A stretch of 16,594 nucleotides of DNA from CANLBN01 sp047629215. Lineage in GTDB: Bacteria > Pseudomonadota > Gammaproteobacteria > Pseudomonadales > Cellvibrionaceae. Shown piece after piece: positions 1 to 7,147 of this stretch (within the stretch, counting starts at the first letter, position 1; each line of letters opens with the position of its first letter). The notes below the pieces were generated by a model. It worked only from the letters and a program-made list of their open reading frames with translations, did not search any database and was not told where the DNA came from. The DNA lies in the NCBI GenBank assembly GCA_047629215.1, contig JBLHWO010000060.1, forward strand, positions 1-16,594. The letters run 5' to 3'. Position numbers and translations under genes: made by a program.

Positions 1-88
1 TCCTCAGATGATAAGTGAGTAAACTCTGCCCACTGCCATTTGATCATATAGGAGACTATTTAGTTAAAACGAAATAATAAACTACGAT

Positions 89-250
89 GAGACCTTTGCA
101 CGGAAGATAACTTTACTTTCGGGTAAGACAAAACGCACGAAAAGTGGGAGCTTATGCATTATCAACCACCGATTAAGAACATTTTTCCTCGGCACCCCCC
201 TTAAGGGGTAAACCCACATGTAAGTAAAATAACTTTTATGCAAAGGCCTT
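89..250. mobile_element. MITE-like element or IS5-type relic with terminal inverted repeats
   Basis: Positions 89-100 read GAGACCTTTGCA, and the reverse complement of 239-250 reads AAGGCCTTTGCA, so 10 of 12 bases match as terminal inverted repeats of a 162-bp unit. Ends of the GAGACCTTTGCA type are known from IS5-family elements. No transposase frame is seen inside; the interior holds a perfect 12-bp palindrome, CCCCTTAAGGGG, at 197-208. The right end stops 2 bases short of the stop codon of the next gene. I do not see a clean target duplication, so this may be a decayed IS end pair or a miniature derivative. Confidence 0.45.
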
Positions 251-251
251 A

Positions 252-503
252 CTATATCTTAATATCGATAGAGGGGACATCTGGATCTAAACGCCGATCA
301 CGGGAGATACGCAAATCCATTAAAGGTTTAATATTACGTCGTCGCCGATCTTTTTTATCGCGCCGTTTTCTTGGTAGGCACTGATAAGACAATTGTTGAG
401 GATCTTTGTTGATTTCTGTTCCTGCGACTGCAGCATCACGCGAAGTCGTTTCACCTATCTTCGGGGTGCTCACAGGAGGTAGCAATGAGCCAATATTAAG
501 CAT
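252..503 (-). CDS. Small basic protein of unknown function (83 aa)
   Basis: I do not recognise the family. The start ATG (501-503) is preceded by a perfect AGGAGG (511-516) at ideal spacing, so translation is very likely. The protein has a neutral N-terminal 30 residues and a strongly basic centre with runs such as KRRDKKDRRRR (about residues 46-56), then ISRDRRLDPDVPSIDIKI to the end. There is no signal peptide, no membrane segment and no cysteine cluster; the charge suggests nucleic-acid or membrane-surface contact, which is inference only. It lies 14 bases downstream of a 45-codon gene whose stop sits just before this ribosome binding site, so the two form an operon. Its stop codon abuts an IS5-like end. 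Confidence 0.7.
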   Translation of the reverse strand: MLNIGSLLPPVSTPKIGETTSRDAAVAGTEINKDPQQLSYQCLPRKRRDKKDRRRRNIKPLMDLRISRDRRLDPDVPSIDIKI

Positions 504-517
504 GATTTTTCCTCCTG

Positions 518-655
518 TTACAAAAGGCTATAATACGTCTGTTGATATTTTTTAGCTGCCCCAAATGCGCTACTAATCGCTAAAAAAGCGCCACCACAAA
601 GTTCTATAATAATTATTGCCCATAGTAGCATTTTTATCGAGATAAATGATTGCAT
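518..655 (-). CDS. Small single-pass membrane peptide (45 aa)
   Basis: This ORF starts with ATG at 653-655 and ends with TAA at 518-520, just upstream of the AGGAGG of the following basic protein gene. Residues about 9-30 form one hydrophobic stretch (MLLWAIIIIELCGGAFLAI) followed by a short polar tail ending YYSLL, as expected for a single transmembrane helix. The Shine-Dalgarno is weak, so coding status rests on its fit with the next gene, with the 14-base gap filled by a ribosome binding site. No family is recognised. It could be a small inner-membrane partner of the downstream basic protein; this is inference from linkage. Confidence 0.5.
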   Translation of the reverse strand: MQSFISIKMLLWAIIIIELCGGAFLAISSAFGAAKKYQQTYYSLL

Positions 656-804
656 AAATAATCTATCACTAGGTATTATTAGCTATAACGGCAGAATAGT
701 GATTTATTTTAGTATTAGTTTTTAGAACTGTGAAACAGCGCTACTTTCAGTATGACACTTATTTTTATTACTCCAAAGGAAATACATTAACTAAAACCCA
801 TAAG
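656..804. other. AT-rich intergenic gap between rhodanese gene and small operon
   Basis: 149 bases with no convincing ORF. It must hold the promoter of the two small minus-strand genes if they are not read through from the rhodanese gene. Several AT-rich minus 10-like hexamers occur, but none has a matching minus 35 box, so no promoter is called. Confidence 0.4.
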
Positions 805-1299
805 CTATTGTTTTTCAAAACTTTTAACGGGTAGATTTTGTTTTATCCATCCCTCTGTAGACCAACTGCCTAGCATCCCTTCACTTACATCAATAATATG
901 AGTAAAGCCCTCTTGTGCGAGGTGTTTCTGCAAACGGGCGCTTCTAAGGCCCGAAGCGCAAATTAAAGCTACCGGCGTATCTTTATTGCCATCAAGGGCT
1001 GATAGAAGATCTTGTGAAAACTTGTTCATACCGCCAACTTGATGCATTGATATGAGGAGCGCCTGAGGTGCAATACCAGACTGAAACCATTCTTGCTCGG
1101 AACGAATATCGACAAGCGTTAACTGGCCCGATAAAGAAAGAGAGTGAGCCTTTTTAACCGATAGAGTTTTCGCAATATCTACCGTTGCTACCGGCTCTAC
1201 TTTAAGTGGCTGGCTAGAACTGCTGGCGCTAAAAACAACTAAAAGAAGTAGATACAAAGCTATAGCGAGGAAGGCATTGTTTTTTAATTGAATATTCAT
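805..1299 (-). CDS. Exported rhodanese-like domain protein (164 aa)
   Basis: The protein has a short basic N-terminus, then a hydrophobic helix at about residues 9-24 ending in a small-residue stretch (FSASSSSQ). It is therefore a signal peptide or membrane anchor, placing the domain in the periplasm. A single rhodanese domain follows (about 45-155): LVDIRSEQEW is the typical first-strand motif and ICASGLRSARLQKHL contains the active-loop cysteine, Cys114, and the following helix. GFTHIIDVSEGMLGSWSTEGW matches the usual C-terminal end of the fold. Family members carry sulfur on the cysteine as persulfide; the acceptor here is unknown. It follows cysG on the same strand but is separated by a broken desaturase remnant, so co-transcription is uncertain. 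The Shine-Dalgarno is poor. Confidence 0.85.
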   Translation of the reverse strand: MNIQLKNNAFLAIALYLLLLVVFSASSSSQPLKVEPVATVDIAKTLSVKKAHSLSLSGQLTLVDIRSEQEWFQSGIAPQALLISMHQVGGMNKFSQDLLSALDGNKDTPVALICASGLRSARLQKHLAQEGFTHIIDVSEGMLGSWSTEGWIKQNLPVKSFEKQ

Positions 1300-1546
1300 T
1301 ATTCAGAGGCCTCAGTAACAATTTCCATAAAGGGTATTCGTGGCGTTGTTCTAGTCCGATTTTTATGTTTTCCCAGCCTAACTTCGAATTGCGCTTTCCA
1401 AAAAACTTATCCCATCCATTTAAAATAGTAGTGTAGTAAGAACCTGAATCATCATATTTTGTATGATGGTGAACTCAGTGTATTGATGGAGCAACCATTA
1501 TTTTACTACGCTTTTTCCTAAATAATGTGGTGACAATAACTTTACA
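1239..1546 (-). pseudogene. 3' fragment of a fatty-acid hydroxylase / sterol desaturase gene
   Basis: Translating the minus strand in one frame from 1546 gives RKKRSKIMVAPSIH, a TGA stop at 1475-1477, then VHHHTKYDDSGSYYTTIL and NGWDKFFGK. This matches the third histidine box and C-terminus of the membrane fatty-acid hydroxylase family, normally H-R-V-H-H ... D-S-N-Y ... W-D-R-L-F-G. The stop sits exactly where the box arginine is expected, so one CGA to TGA change explains it. A TAA at 1547-1549 and the cysG stop at 1584 mean all upstream coding sequence, including the first two histidine boxes, is missing. The frame runs on to 1239 and overlaps the rhodanese start. It is a non-functional relic. 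Confidence 0.75.
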
Positions 1547-1583
1547 TTAGAGTGATTAAAGTTGCTGCAAAGTAATAATATGT

Positions 1584-2972
1584 TTATTCTGAAGGCGAAT
1601 ACCAGTTGAGTTTCTGGTGTAGGCTAACGACTCCGCCTATTATCAATAATGTTGGTGCATGCACATCTTCACCTTTTATTAGATCAGGTAAGGTGGCCAA
1701 AGTCCCCGTCAATACTCTCTGGTCAGGACGTGTACCCTTCTCAACCAAAGCAGCAGGAGTGTCTTTATCGCGCCCGCGTTTGATAAGCTCTTGAAAGATA
1801 GCCTCAAGGTTAACAAGCCCCATATAAAACACTAAGGTTTGATTGGGGTCCATTAGAGATTGCCAAGGTAAATCAATATCGCCTGCTTTAGTGTGCCCCG
1901 TAATAAAACGAACAGATTGCGCGTGATCGCGATGAGTTAGCGGGATCCCGGCATAAGCAGCGCAGCCAGAGGCTGCTGTAATACCAGGAACCACTTGAAA
2001 AGGAATATGGTTTTCACTTAGTAGCTCAATCTCCTCACCACCACGCCCAAAAATAAATGGATCACCGCCTTTTAGTCGTAATACTCGCTTACCTTCTTTC
2101 GCAAGGTCAACTAATAATTGATTAATATTTTGTTGTGGTAGTGCATGATCGGCGCGACGTTTTCCAACATAAATACGATCGGCATCGCGACGCACTAAAT
2201 TTAATACTGCCTCGCTCACCAAGCGATCATAAAGAACGACATCGGCTTGCTGCATTAGCCTTAGGGCTTTGAAAGTGAGTAAATCAGGATCCCCAGGCCC
2301 ACCACCAACGAGGTAAACCTCCCCTGCCAATGTATCGTTATCGATGGAGGCCAGCAATGATTCTATACCCTGCTCCGCTTCATCTAATTTTCCAGCAAAG
2401 GCTTTTTCAGCAATGGGACCATCAAAAACGGTTTGCCAAAAACGTAAACGTTGCTCGCCTGAGGCGAGCGTTTGTTTGACTTTATTACGAAACTGACCGG
2501 CTAGCTTTGCTAGAGCGCCATAAGAAGAAGGAAATAGTATTTCTAACTTGGCGCGTATTTGCCGCGCTAATACAGGTGCTTCTCCACCACTAGTAATTGC
2601 AATCATTAAAGGCGAGCGATCGATAATGGCTGGAGTAATAATGCTGCAAAGACTGGGTGAATCGACCACATTAACGGGTAATTTTTTTTGTTGCGCTAAC
2701 TCTGAAACCGTTCTGTTGACCGCTTCATTATCAGTTGCACAAATTACCATCATCCCCAAATCAAGATCATCCGGATGAAATTCTCGGGCATGATATTCCC
2801 CGCCCGAGAATTTCACTAAGGCAATCATTTCATCGCTTATATAAGGCGATATGACCACTAGCTTAGCACCGGCTTTAGCAATCAATCTCGCTTTACGAGT
2901 AGCAATATTGCCGCCACCAACAAATAAACAGGCGCGACCTTTAAGGTCGAAAAAGAAAGGCATGTAATCCAT
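1584..2972 (-). CDS. cysG: Siroheme synthase CysG (uroporphyrinogen-III methyltransferase / precorrin-2 dehydrogenase / ferrochelatase)
   Basis: This trifunctional cytosolic enzyme turns uroporphyrinogen III into siroheme for sulfite and nitrite reductases. The N-terminal Rossmann part (1-115) shows the NAD motif VGGGNIATRKA. NVVDSPS places Asp104, and ITSGGEAP places Ser128, at the same numbers as the key residues of E. coli CysG. The C-terminal methyltransferase part (about 218-462) has YLVGGGPGDPDLLT, Asp250 and Lys272 (counterparts of E. coli D248 and K270), the SAM motif RLKGGDPFIFGRGGEE, and VPGITAASGCAAYAGIPLTHR. Length (462) is close to the E. coli enzyme (457). The start at 2972 gives MDYMPFFFDLKG, aligning with E. 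coli MDHLP; an in-frame ATG three codons on is possible. It lies downstream of serS, separated by a REP-like palindrome. Confidence 0.97.
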   Translation of the reverse strand: MDYMPFFFDLKGRACLFVGGGNIATRKARLIAKAGAKLVVISPYISDEMIALVKFSGGEYHAREFHPDDLDLGMMVICATDNEAVNRTVSELAQQKKLPVNVVDSPSLCSIITPAIIDRSPLMIAITSGGEAPVLARQIRAKLEILFPSSYGALAKLAGQFRNKVKQTLASGEQRLRFWQTVFDGPIAEKAFAGKLDEAEQGIESLLASIDNDTLAGEVYLVGGGPGDPDLLTFKALRLMQQADVVLYDRLVSEAVLNLVRRDADRIYVGKRRADHALPQQNINQLLVDLAKEGKRVLRLKGGDPFIFGRGGEEIELLSENHIPFQVVPGITAASGCAAYAGIPLTHRDHAQSVRFITGHTKAGDIDLPWQSLMDPNQTLVFYMGLVNLEAIFQELIKRGRDKDTPAALVEKGTRPDQRVLTGTLATLPDLIKGEDVHAPTLLIIGGVVSLHQKLNWYSPSE

Positions 2973-2989
2973 AAAAACTCAAACTCATA

Positions 2990-3079
2990 CGTAGGGTGGG
3001 GTGCACCCATCAGTGGGTGCACAATAACGCGTGGGGATAAATATTTTCAGATTTGAAGTTGGGCATGGCCCGCCCTACG
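2990..3079. repeat. Paired REP-like palindromic repeats (BIME) between serS and cysG
   Basis: Two inverted units with a GTAGGG head face each other. The plus-strand unit begins CGTAGGGTGGG (2990-3000) and continues into a perfect 9-bp hairpin, GTGCACCCA (3001-3009) with TGGGTGCAC (3014-3022). The minus-strand unit reads CGTAGGGCGGGCCATGCCC from 3079. The outer heads pair over 10 of 11 bases. This is the form of REP/BIME elements mobilised by REP-associated (RAYT) transposases. The minus unit supplies the final alanine codon and stop codon of serS (GCG TAG). Such hairpins can also stabilise or end the serS transcript. Confidence 0.7.
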
Positions 3080-4352
3080 CTATTGTTTCAATCCCACCCA
3101 TATAGGGTTGAAGTACTTCAGGTATCTCAATACTACCGTCTGCTTGCTGATAATTTTCCATAACCGCCAATAGTGTTCTGCCTATCGCTAAACCTGAACC
3201 GTTAAGGGTGTGTAATAATTCAGGCTTTCCTGTTTCAGAGTTTCGATAACGGGCTTTCATGCGACGTGCCTGAAAGTCTCTAAAACTACTGCAAGAAGAA
3301 ATCTCTCTATATTTGTTTTGCGATGGTACCCACACTTCAATATCGTAGGTTTTTGCAGCAGAAAACCCCATATCACCCTTACATAAAATAACAGTTCGAT
3401 AAGGCAAACCTAATTTTTGTAGAATTTTTTCAGCGCAAGCAGTTAGGTCTTCTAATGCTTGATCTGAATCATCGGGTTTAACAAAATTAACCAGCTCAAC
3501 CTTTTCAAACTGATGTTGACGAATCAAACCACGAGTATCTCGACCATGACTGCCCGCTTCGCTGCGAAAACAGGGGCTATGGCAAACTAATTTAATCGGT
3601 AATTCGCTGCCTTCTTTCAATAATTCATCACGAAGTATATTGGTGACAGGCACCTCAGCGGTAGGGATAAGATAAAGACCACGTTCATCATTAGTTTTAA
3701 ATAAGTCTTCTTCGAACTTAGGCAGTTGTCCTGTGCCAAATAAAGATTCTTTATTAACGAGATAAGGGACATAAATCTCTTGATAGTCATGCTCTTCAAT
3801 ATGGGTGTTCAACATAAATTGAATCAACGCCCTATTAAGACGAGCCAGTTGCCCACGCAAAACAGCAAAACGCGACCCCGTTAATTTAGTGGCCACTTCA
3901 AAATCAAGCTCATTATTTTTTTCGCCTAAATCGACATGATCTTGAATGTCGAAATCAAATTCTCGTGGTGTACCCCATCGACGAATTTCAACATTATCAC
4001 CTTCGTCTTTACCTTCAGGGACACCGTCTGCGGGTATGTTAGGGACAGCGTTCAAGACCGTATTTAATTTTTCCTGTACTACTTTTAAAGATTCTTCGGC
4101 TTCCCCTAGCTGTCCTTTTAAAGACTCGACTTCTGCAAGCAAAGGAACGATATCTTCGCCAGCTGCTTTCGCTTTTCCAATATTTTTAGCTCGTGTATTA
4201 CGCTCTTTCTGTAGATCTTCTGTTTTAACTTGCAGTGATTTTCTTTCCGCTTCGAGTAAGCTTAACTGCTTAACATCTAAGTTAAAGCCGCGCTTGGCTA
4301 ATGCGTCGGCTAGTGCTTCAGGTTCTGCCCGAACCAATTTAGGGTCTAACAT
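3075..4352 (-). CDS. serS: Serine--tRNA ligase
   Basis: A cytosolic class II aminoacyl-tRNA synthetase that charges tRNA-Ser (and tRNA-Sec) with serine. Residues 1-110 form the antiparallel coiled-coil arm that grips the long variable arm of tRNA-Ser; the stretch RKSLQVKTEDLQKERN is typical. The catalytic part has TGQLPKFEEDLF, IPTAEVPVTN, motif 2 around CFRSEAGSHGRDTRGLIRQHQFEKVE, and motif 3 NGSGLAIGRTLLAVMENYQ. The start MLDPKLVRAEPEAL matches E. coli SerS. The 425-aa length is normal. The C-terminus GGIETIA ends inside a REP-like repeat, so its last codon comes from that element. Shine-Dalgarno is modest (AAGGGA). Confidence 0.97.
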   Translation of the reverse strand: MLDPKLVRAEPEALADALAKRGFNLDVKQLSLLEAERKSLQVKTEDLQKERNTRAKNIGKAKAAGEDIVPLLAEVESLKGQLGEAEESLKVVQEKLNTVLNAVPNIPADGVPEGKDEGDNVEIRRWGTPREFDFDIQDHVDLGEKNNELDFEVATKLTGSRFAVLRGQLARLNRALIQFMLNTHIEEHDYQEIYVPYLVNKESLFGTGQLPKFEEDLFKTNDERGLYLIPTAEVPVTNILRDELLKEGSELPIKLVCHSPCFRSEAGSHGRDTRGLIRQHQFEKVELVNFVKPDDSDQALEDLTACAEKILQKLGLPYRTVILCKGDMGFSAAKTYDIEVWVPSQNKYREISSCSSFRDFQARRMKARYRNSETGKPELLHTLNGSGLAIGRTLLAVMENYQQADGSIEIPEVLQPYMGGIETIA

Positions 4353-4390
4353 GTATTTATTTCCCTTTTGCTTTATGGGGTTTATATTAA

Positions 4391-4460
4391 GATTGGTGGG
4401 GATACCCCACGCTACACTAAATTAATTTATATCCTTTGCGTAGGTTGGGCTGCGCTAACC
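4391..4460. repeat. Paired REP-like palindromic repeats upstream of serS
   Basis: On the minus strand a unit begins GTAGCGTGGGGTATCCCCAC; its core is a perfect hairpin, GTGGGG (4396-4401), ATA, CCCCAC (4405-4410). On the plus strand a unit begins GCGTAGGTTGGG (4438-4449) and closes with CTAACC (4455-4460). The shared head GTAGxxTGGG links these to the pair after serS, so serS is bracketed by four related units. The heads point outward here, whereas they face inward in the other pair. They lie in the 5' untranslated part of serS in the operon. Confidence 0.6.
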
Positions 4461-4524
4461 AGAACAATATTAAAATAAAATAGCTCTGCTAATTTCAAGC
4501 CAGAAAACATTATTCGATAACGCA

Positions 4525-4677
4525 TCAATAATGACTACCTGCTATTGAATAATGCTCTGGGGTTTGATTATGATTCTTGTGTTTACGCTCACCACATTTT
4601 AATGCTTTCTTTTTATCTTTAAAAATAGAAATCTTATTGATTTTACGCGCATGTTTTGCGGCGAAGCTGTTCTTCAT
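4525..4677 (-). CDS. Small basic hypothetical protein downstream of crcB (50 aa)
   Basis: The ORF starts with ATG at 4675-4677 behind a strong AAGGAGAT (4683-4690) and ends with TGA at 4525-4527. The start is 17 bases after the crcB stop, so it belongs to the same operon. The product begins MKNSFAAKHARKINKIS and is rich in lysine, arginine and histidine (RKHKNHNQTPEHY), with a single cysteine and no hydrophobic helix. I do not recognise a family. The good ribosome site and operon position argue for a real gene; a role beside the fluoride channel or as a small RNA- or ribosome-binding protein cannot be decided. Confidence 0.65.
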   Translation of the reverse strand: MKNSFAAKHARKINKISIFKDKKKALKCGERKHKNHNQTPEHYSIAGSHY

Positions 4678-4693
4678 GGTGTATCTCCTTAAC

Positions 4694-5068
4694 TTAAAAA
4701 AGCCGTTGAGCTAAATAGATACTCAATACTGCAACCGATAAACATGCTGCGACAGAACTAATAATATAGGCAGCCGCTATTGATAACTGCCCATTTTGCC
4801 AAAGTAAAATGCCGTCAAGTGCGAAGGTTGAAAATGTTGTTAATCCACCTAAAAAACCAACTATAATCAACGGTCTCCACTCGGCGGAAATTATGGTCTT
4901 TTCGACAATAATGACATAAAACAACCCTATGAGAGCCGAGCCGATCACATTCGCACACCATATAGCCCAAGGGAAAGATGACCCTGTTGGTGGCATGGCC
5001 TGAACCAAGCCATAACGACTCATAGCTCCTAGAGCGCCGCCGATGGCAACGGCTAACCACTCCATCAT
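4694..5068 (-). CDS. crcB: Fluoride ion exporter CrcB/Fluc
   Basis: A small inner-membrane channel that lets fluoride leave the cell; it works as a dual-topology homodimer. The 124-aa protein has four hydrophobic helices (about 3-22, 33-56, 66-88, 96-119). Family signatures are GGALGAMSRYG near the N-terminus, the conserved Asn40 in WCANVIGS, and GFLGGLTTFSTF (71-82), which carries the central sodium site and the phenylalanine/threonine track of the pore. Two ATG codons stand side by side at the start (5068 and 5065); AGGTGA upstream supports the first. No fluoride riboswitch precedes it; it is inside the rarA-serS operon, 34 bases after rarA. Confidence 0.95.
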   Translation of the reverse strand: MMEWLAVAIGGALGAMSRYGLVQAMPPTGSSFPWAIWCANVIGSALIGLFYVIIVEKTIISAEWRPLIIVGFLGGLTTFSTFALDGILLWQNGQLSIAAAYIISSVAACLSVAVLSIYLAQRLF

Positions 5069-5102
5069 TAAATCACCTACCCTTCCACTTATTTTATTTA
5101 TC

Positions 5103-6494
5103 TTATTTTTTAATTTTTTGTGAATAACGTTGCTTTTGGCTTTTCGTGTCCAGCTGTTTTAAAAAGGCTAGCTTTTCTTGAATCTTTATTTCTAGTCCGC
5201 GATTAACCGGATGATAGTATTGTTTAGTCGCCAATTCTTCTGGAAGGTAATTTTCACCTGCTGCATAGGCATCTTGTTCGTTGTGAGCATAGCGATACTC
5301 CCTGTCCTTCTCGCGTTTCGCCCCCTTGTCCCCGCCATAGCCTAATTGCTTCATTAGCTGGGTTGGCGCATTGCGTAAATGCATTGGCACTCCGTAATCA
5401 GGCAAATTCGCTATATCAGCTTTAGCTGAATTAAACGCATTATACACAGCATTACTTTTAGGCGCGGCAGCTAAATAGAGGATCGTCTGTGCAATAGCCA
5501 ACTCACCTTCTGGGCTACCAAGCCGTTCTTGGACATCCCATGCATTAAGGCTGATTTGCAAAGCGCGAGGATCAGCATTGCCAATATCCTCTATAGCCAT
5601 ACGAACGACACGACGTGCAATATAAAGAGGGTCACAGCCTCCGTCTAGCATTTTCATACACCAGTAGAGAGCCGCATCGGGCGCGGAGCCTCGTACCGAT
5701 TTATGCAGGGCGGAAATTTGCTCGTAAAAAATATCACCGCCTTTATCAAAGCGACGCACATCGCCGCCAATCACTTCGGCGATAGACGCTGCACTAATTT
5801 CGTTATCGACAGCGAGATCACTGGCAATTTCAAGTAAGTTTAAGGCTCGACGTGCATCGCCATTGGCGGCAGCGGCAAGTAAATTGAGCGCATCATCATC
5901 GATTTTAAAGTCGTTAGCCCCTAAGCCATCCTCTTTATCCTTCAAGGCTCTATCTAGCAAAGAGAGGATGTCAGCTTCGTCAAGATTTCGCAGTACGTAA
6001 ACCCGGCAGCGGGATAAAAGCGCATTATTGAGTTCAAATGAAGGGTTTTCAGTCGTTGCACCAATAAACGTAATGGTACCGCTTTCTACATAGGGCAAAA
6101 ATGCATCTTGTTGAGACTTATTAAAACGATGAACTTCATCGATAAATAAAATAGTGCGCTTAGCACTATTCTGTAAGTGAAATTCGGCATTCGCAACAGC
6201 CTGACGAATTTCTTTAACGCCAGCCATTACCGCTGATAATGACTCAAAATGGGCATCGATAAGATGGGCTAATAATTTTGCTAAGGATGTTTTTCCAACG
6301 CCGGGGGGGCCCCACAAGATCATTGAATGAATCTGGCCTTTATCAATCACATCTCGCAGGGGTTTGCCCGTATCAAGCAAATGATGCTGGCCAATATAGT
6401 CGTCTAAGTTTTTTGGCCTTAAGCGCGCGGCCAGTGGCATATAAACAGTCGTTAGTTGTTCAGCCTTGTGTTCTGAGAAGAGATCTTTACTCAT
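5103..6494 (-). CDS. rarA: Replication-associated recombination protein A (RarA/MgsA AAA+ ATPase)
   Basis: A cytosolic clamp-loader-like AAA+ ATPase that acts at stalled replication forks. From the chosen start (MSKDLFSEHK, 463 aa) the order is PLAARLRPKNLDDYIGQHHL, Walker A GPPGVGKT (about 62-69), Walker B FIDEVHRFNKSQQDAFLP (from 117), sensor 1 GATTENPSFE, the arginine finger in LLSRCRVYVL, and GDARRALNLLE. The MgsA C-terminal oligomerisation domain follows, with SALHKSVRGSAPDAALYW and APKSNAVYNAF. E. coli RarA is 447 aa. The frame is open to 6545, but ATG at 6492-6494 fits the family start and overlaps the lolA stop by 8 bases (ATGAGTAA), which indicates translational coupling. A short lysine-rich insertion (GGDKGAKREKD) precedes EYRYAHNE. 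Confidence 0.95.
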   Translation of the reverse strand: MSKDLFSEHKAEQLTTVYMPLAARLRPKNLDDYIGQHHLLDTGKPLRDVIDKGQIHSMILWGPPGVGKTSLAKLLAHLIDAHFESLSAVMAGVKEIRQAVANAEFHLQNSAKRTILFIDEVHRFNKSQQDAFLPYVESGTITFIGATTENPSFELNNALLSRCRVYVLRNLDEADILSLLDRALKDKEDGLGANDFKIDDDALNLLAAAANGDARRALNLLEIASDLAVDNEISAASIAEVIGGDVRRFDKGGDIFYEQISALHKSVRGSAPDAALYWCMKMLDGGCDPLYIARRVVRMAIEDIGNADPRALQISLNAWDVQERLGSPEGELAIAQTILYLAAAPKSNAVYNAFNSAKADIANLPDYGVPMHLRNAPTQLMKQLGYGGDKGAKREKDREYRYAHNEQDAYAAGENYLPEELATKQYYHPVNRGLEIKIQEKLAFLKQLDTKSQKQRYSQKIKK

Positions 6495-7113
6495 TCTTAA
6501 GTATATCGACTCCCTCTGGAGCCTCGAATATGAATAGAGAGTCATCCACAGGGCGATTAATAGTTAACTCTCTAAATGTAAAGGTCGTCGTTTGCTCTAA
6601 ACTATCTTTCAATTGCATACTAACTAGAATCGCATTAGCAAATAATAATTCAAGTTCGGTAAAATTGCTCTCCCCTGATGTCGGGGTGAGTATAAAAGCA
6701 TCTTTTACTACGTCGGATTTTGTAACATTATAGTTAACCTTAATTTGTTCTACATTACCGCTTAGCAATAAAGCCGGCGACTGGTCAACGCTACCTGAAT
6801 AGGGAGTTTCGGTAACCTGCTCAAGGTCGGGATCGTAAAGCCAAATCGTTTTAAGGTCTGCAATTAATAGTTGGGGAAAAGGGTCTTTAGTTTCCCAATT
6901 AAAATATCCGGGCGATTTAACCGTAAAAACACCCGAAGATTCTTGCACAGGCTGGCCTTTGCTATCGACCAAAGTTTGATTAAAGTTGCCTTGGACGGTT
7001 TCATAGGTTTTTAATATATCCGCTAATTCTTCTGCGGGGGTACTCGCGTTTATATGCCCAGTAAAAAATAATATCGGCAATAAAATACTAATAGTAGTAA
7101 TAAAATTTTTCAT
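6487..7113 (-). CDS. lolA: Outer-membrane lipoprotein carrier protein LolA
   Basis: A periplasmic chaperone that takes lipoproteins released by LolCDE and hands them to LolB at the outer membrane. The 208-aa precursor has a signal peptide at residues 1-23 (KNFITTISILLPILFFTGHINA, cleavage before STPAEE). The mature part follows the family pattern GNFNQTLVDSKGQPVQESSG, SPGYFNWETKDPFPQLLIAD and LKTIWLYDPDLEQVT, which are the conserved strands of the open beta-barrel, then FTELELLFANAILVSMQLKD. It lies between ftsK (34-base gap) and rarA (8-base overlap), the conserved order in gammaproteobacteria. Its own Shine-Dalgarno is weak. Confidence 0.95.
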   Translation of the reverse strand: MKNFITTISILLPILFFTGHINASTPAEELADILKTYETVQGNFNQTLVDSKGQPVQESSGVFTVKSPGYFNWETKDPFPQLLIADLKTIWLYDPDLEQVTETPYSGSVDQSPALLLSGNVEQIKVNYNVTKSDVVKDAFILTPTSGESNFTELELLFANAILVSMQLKDSLEQTTTFTFRELTINRPVDDSLFIFEAPEGVDILKNE

Positions 7114-7147
7114 AAGTGAATGTTTTAACCGTTAATGCCTAATTGCT

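Noticed and set aside
3946..4425. 159-aa plus-strand ORF opposite serS
   Set aside because: It lies antisense to the conserved coiled-coil region of SerS and has no recognisable domain; a shadow frame.
5069..5102. Fluoride riboswitch ahead of crcB
   Set aside because: Only 34 bases separate rarA and crcB, too few for the aptamer.
6495..6545. Upstream 17-codon extension of rarA (start at 6545)
   Set aside because: The extension lies wholly within lolA coding sequence, and ATG at 6494 matches the family start and the overlap with the lolA stop.
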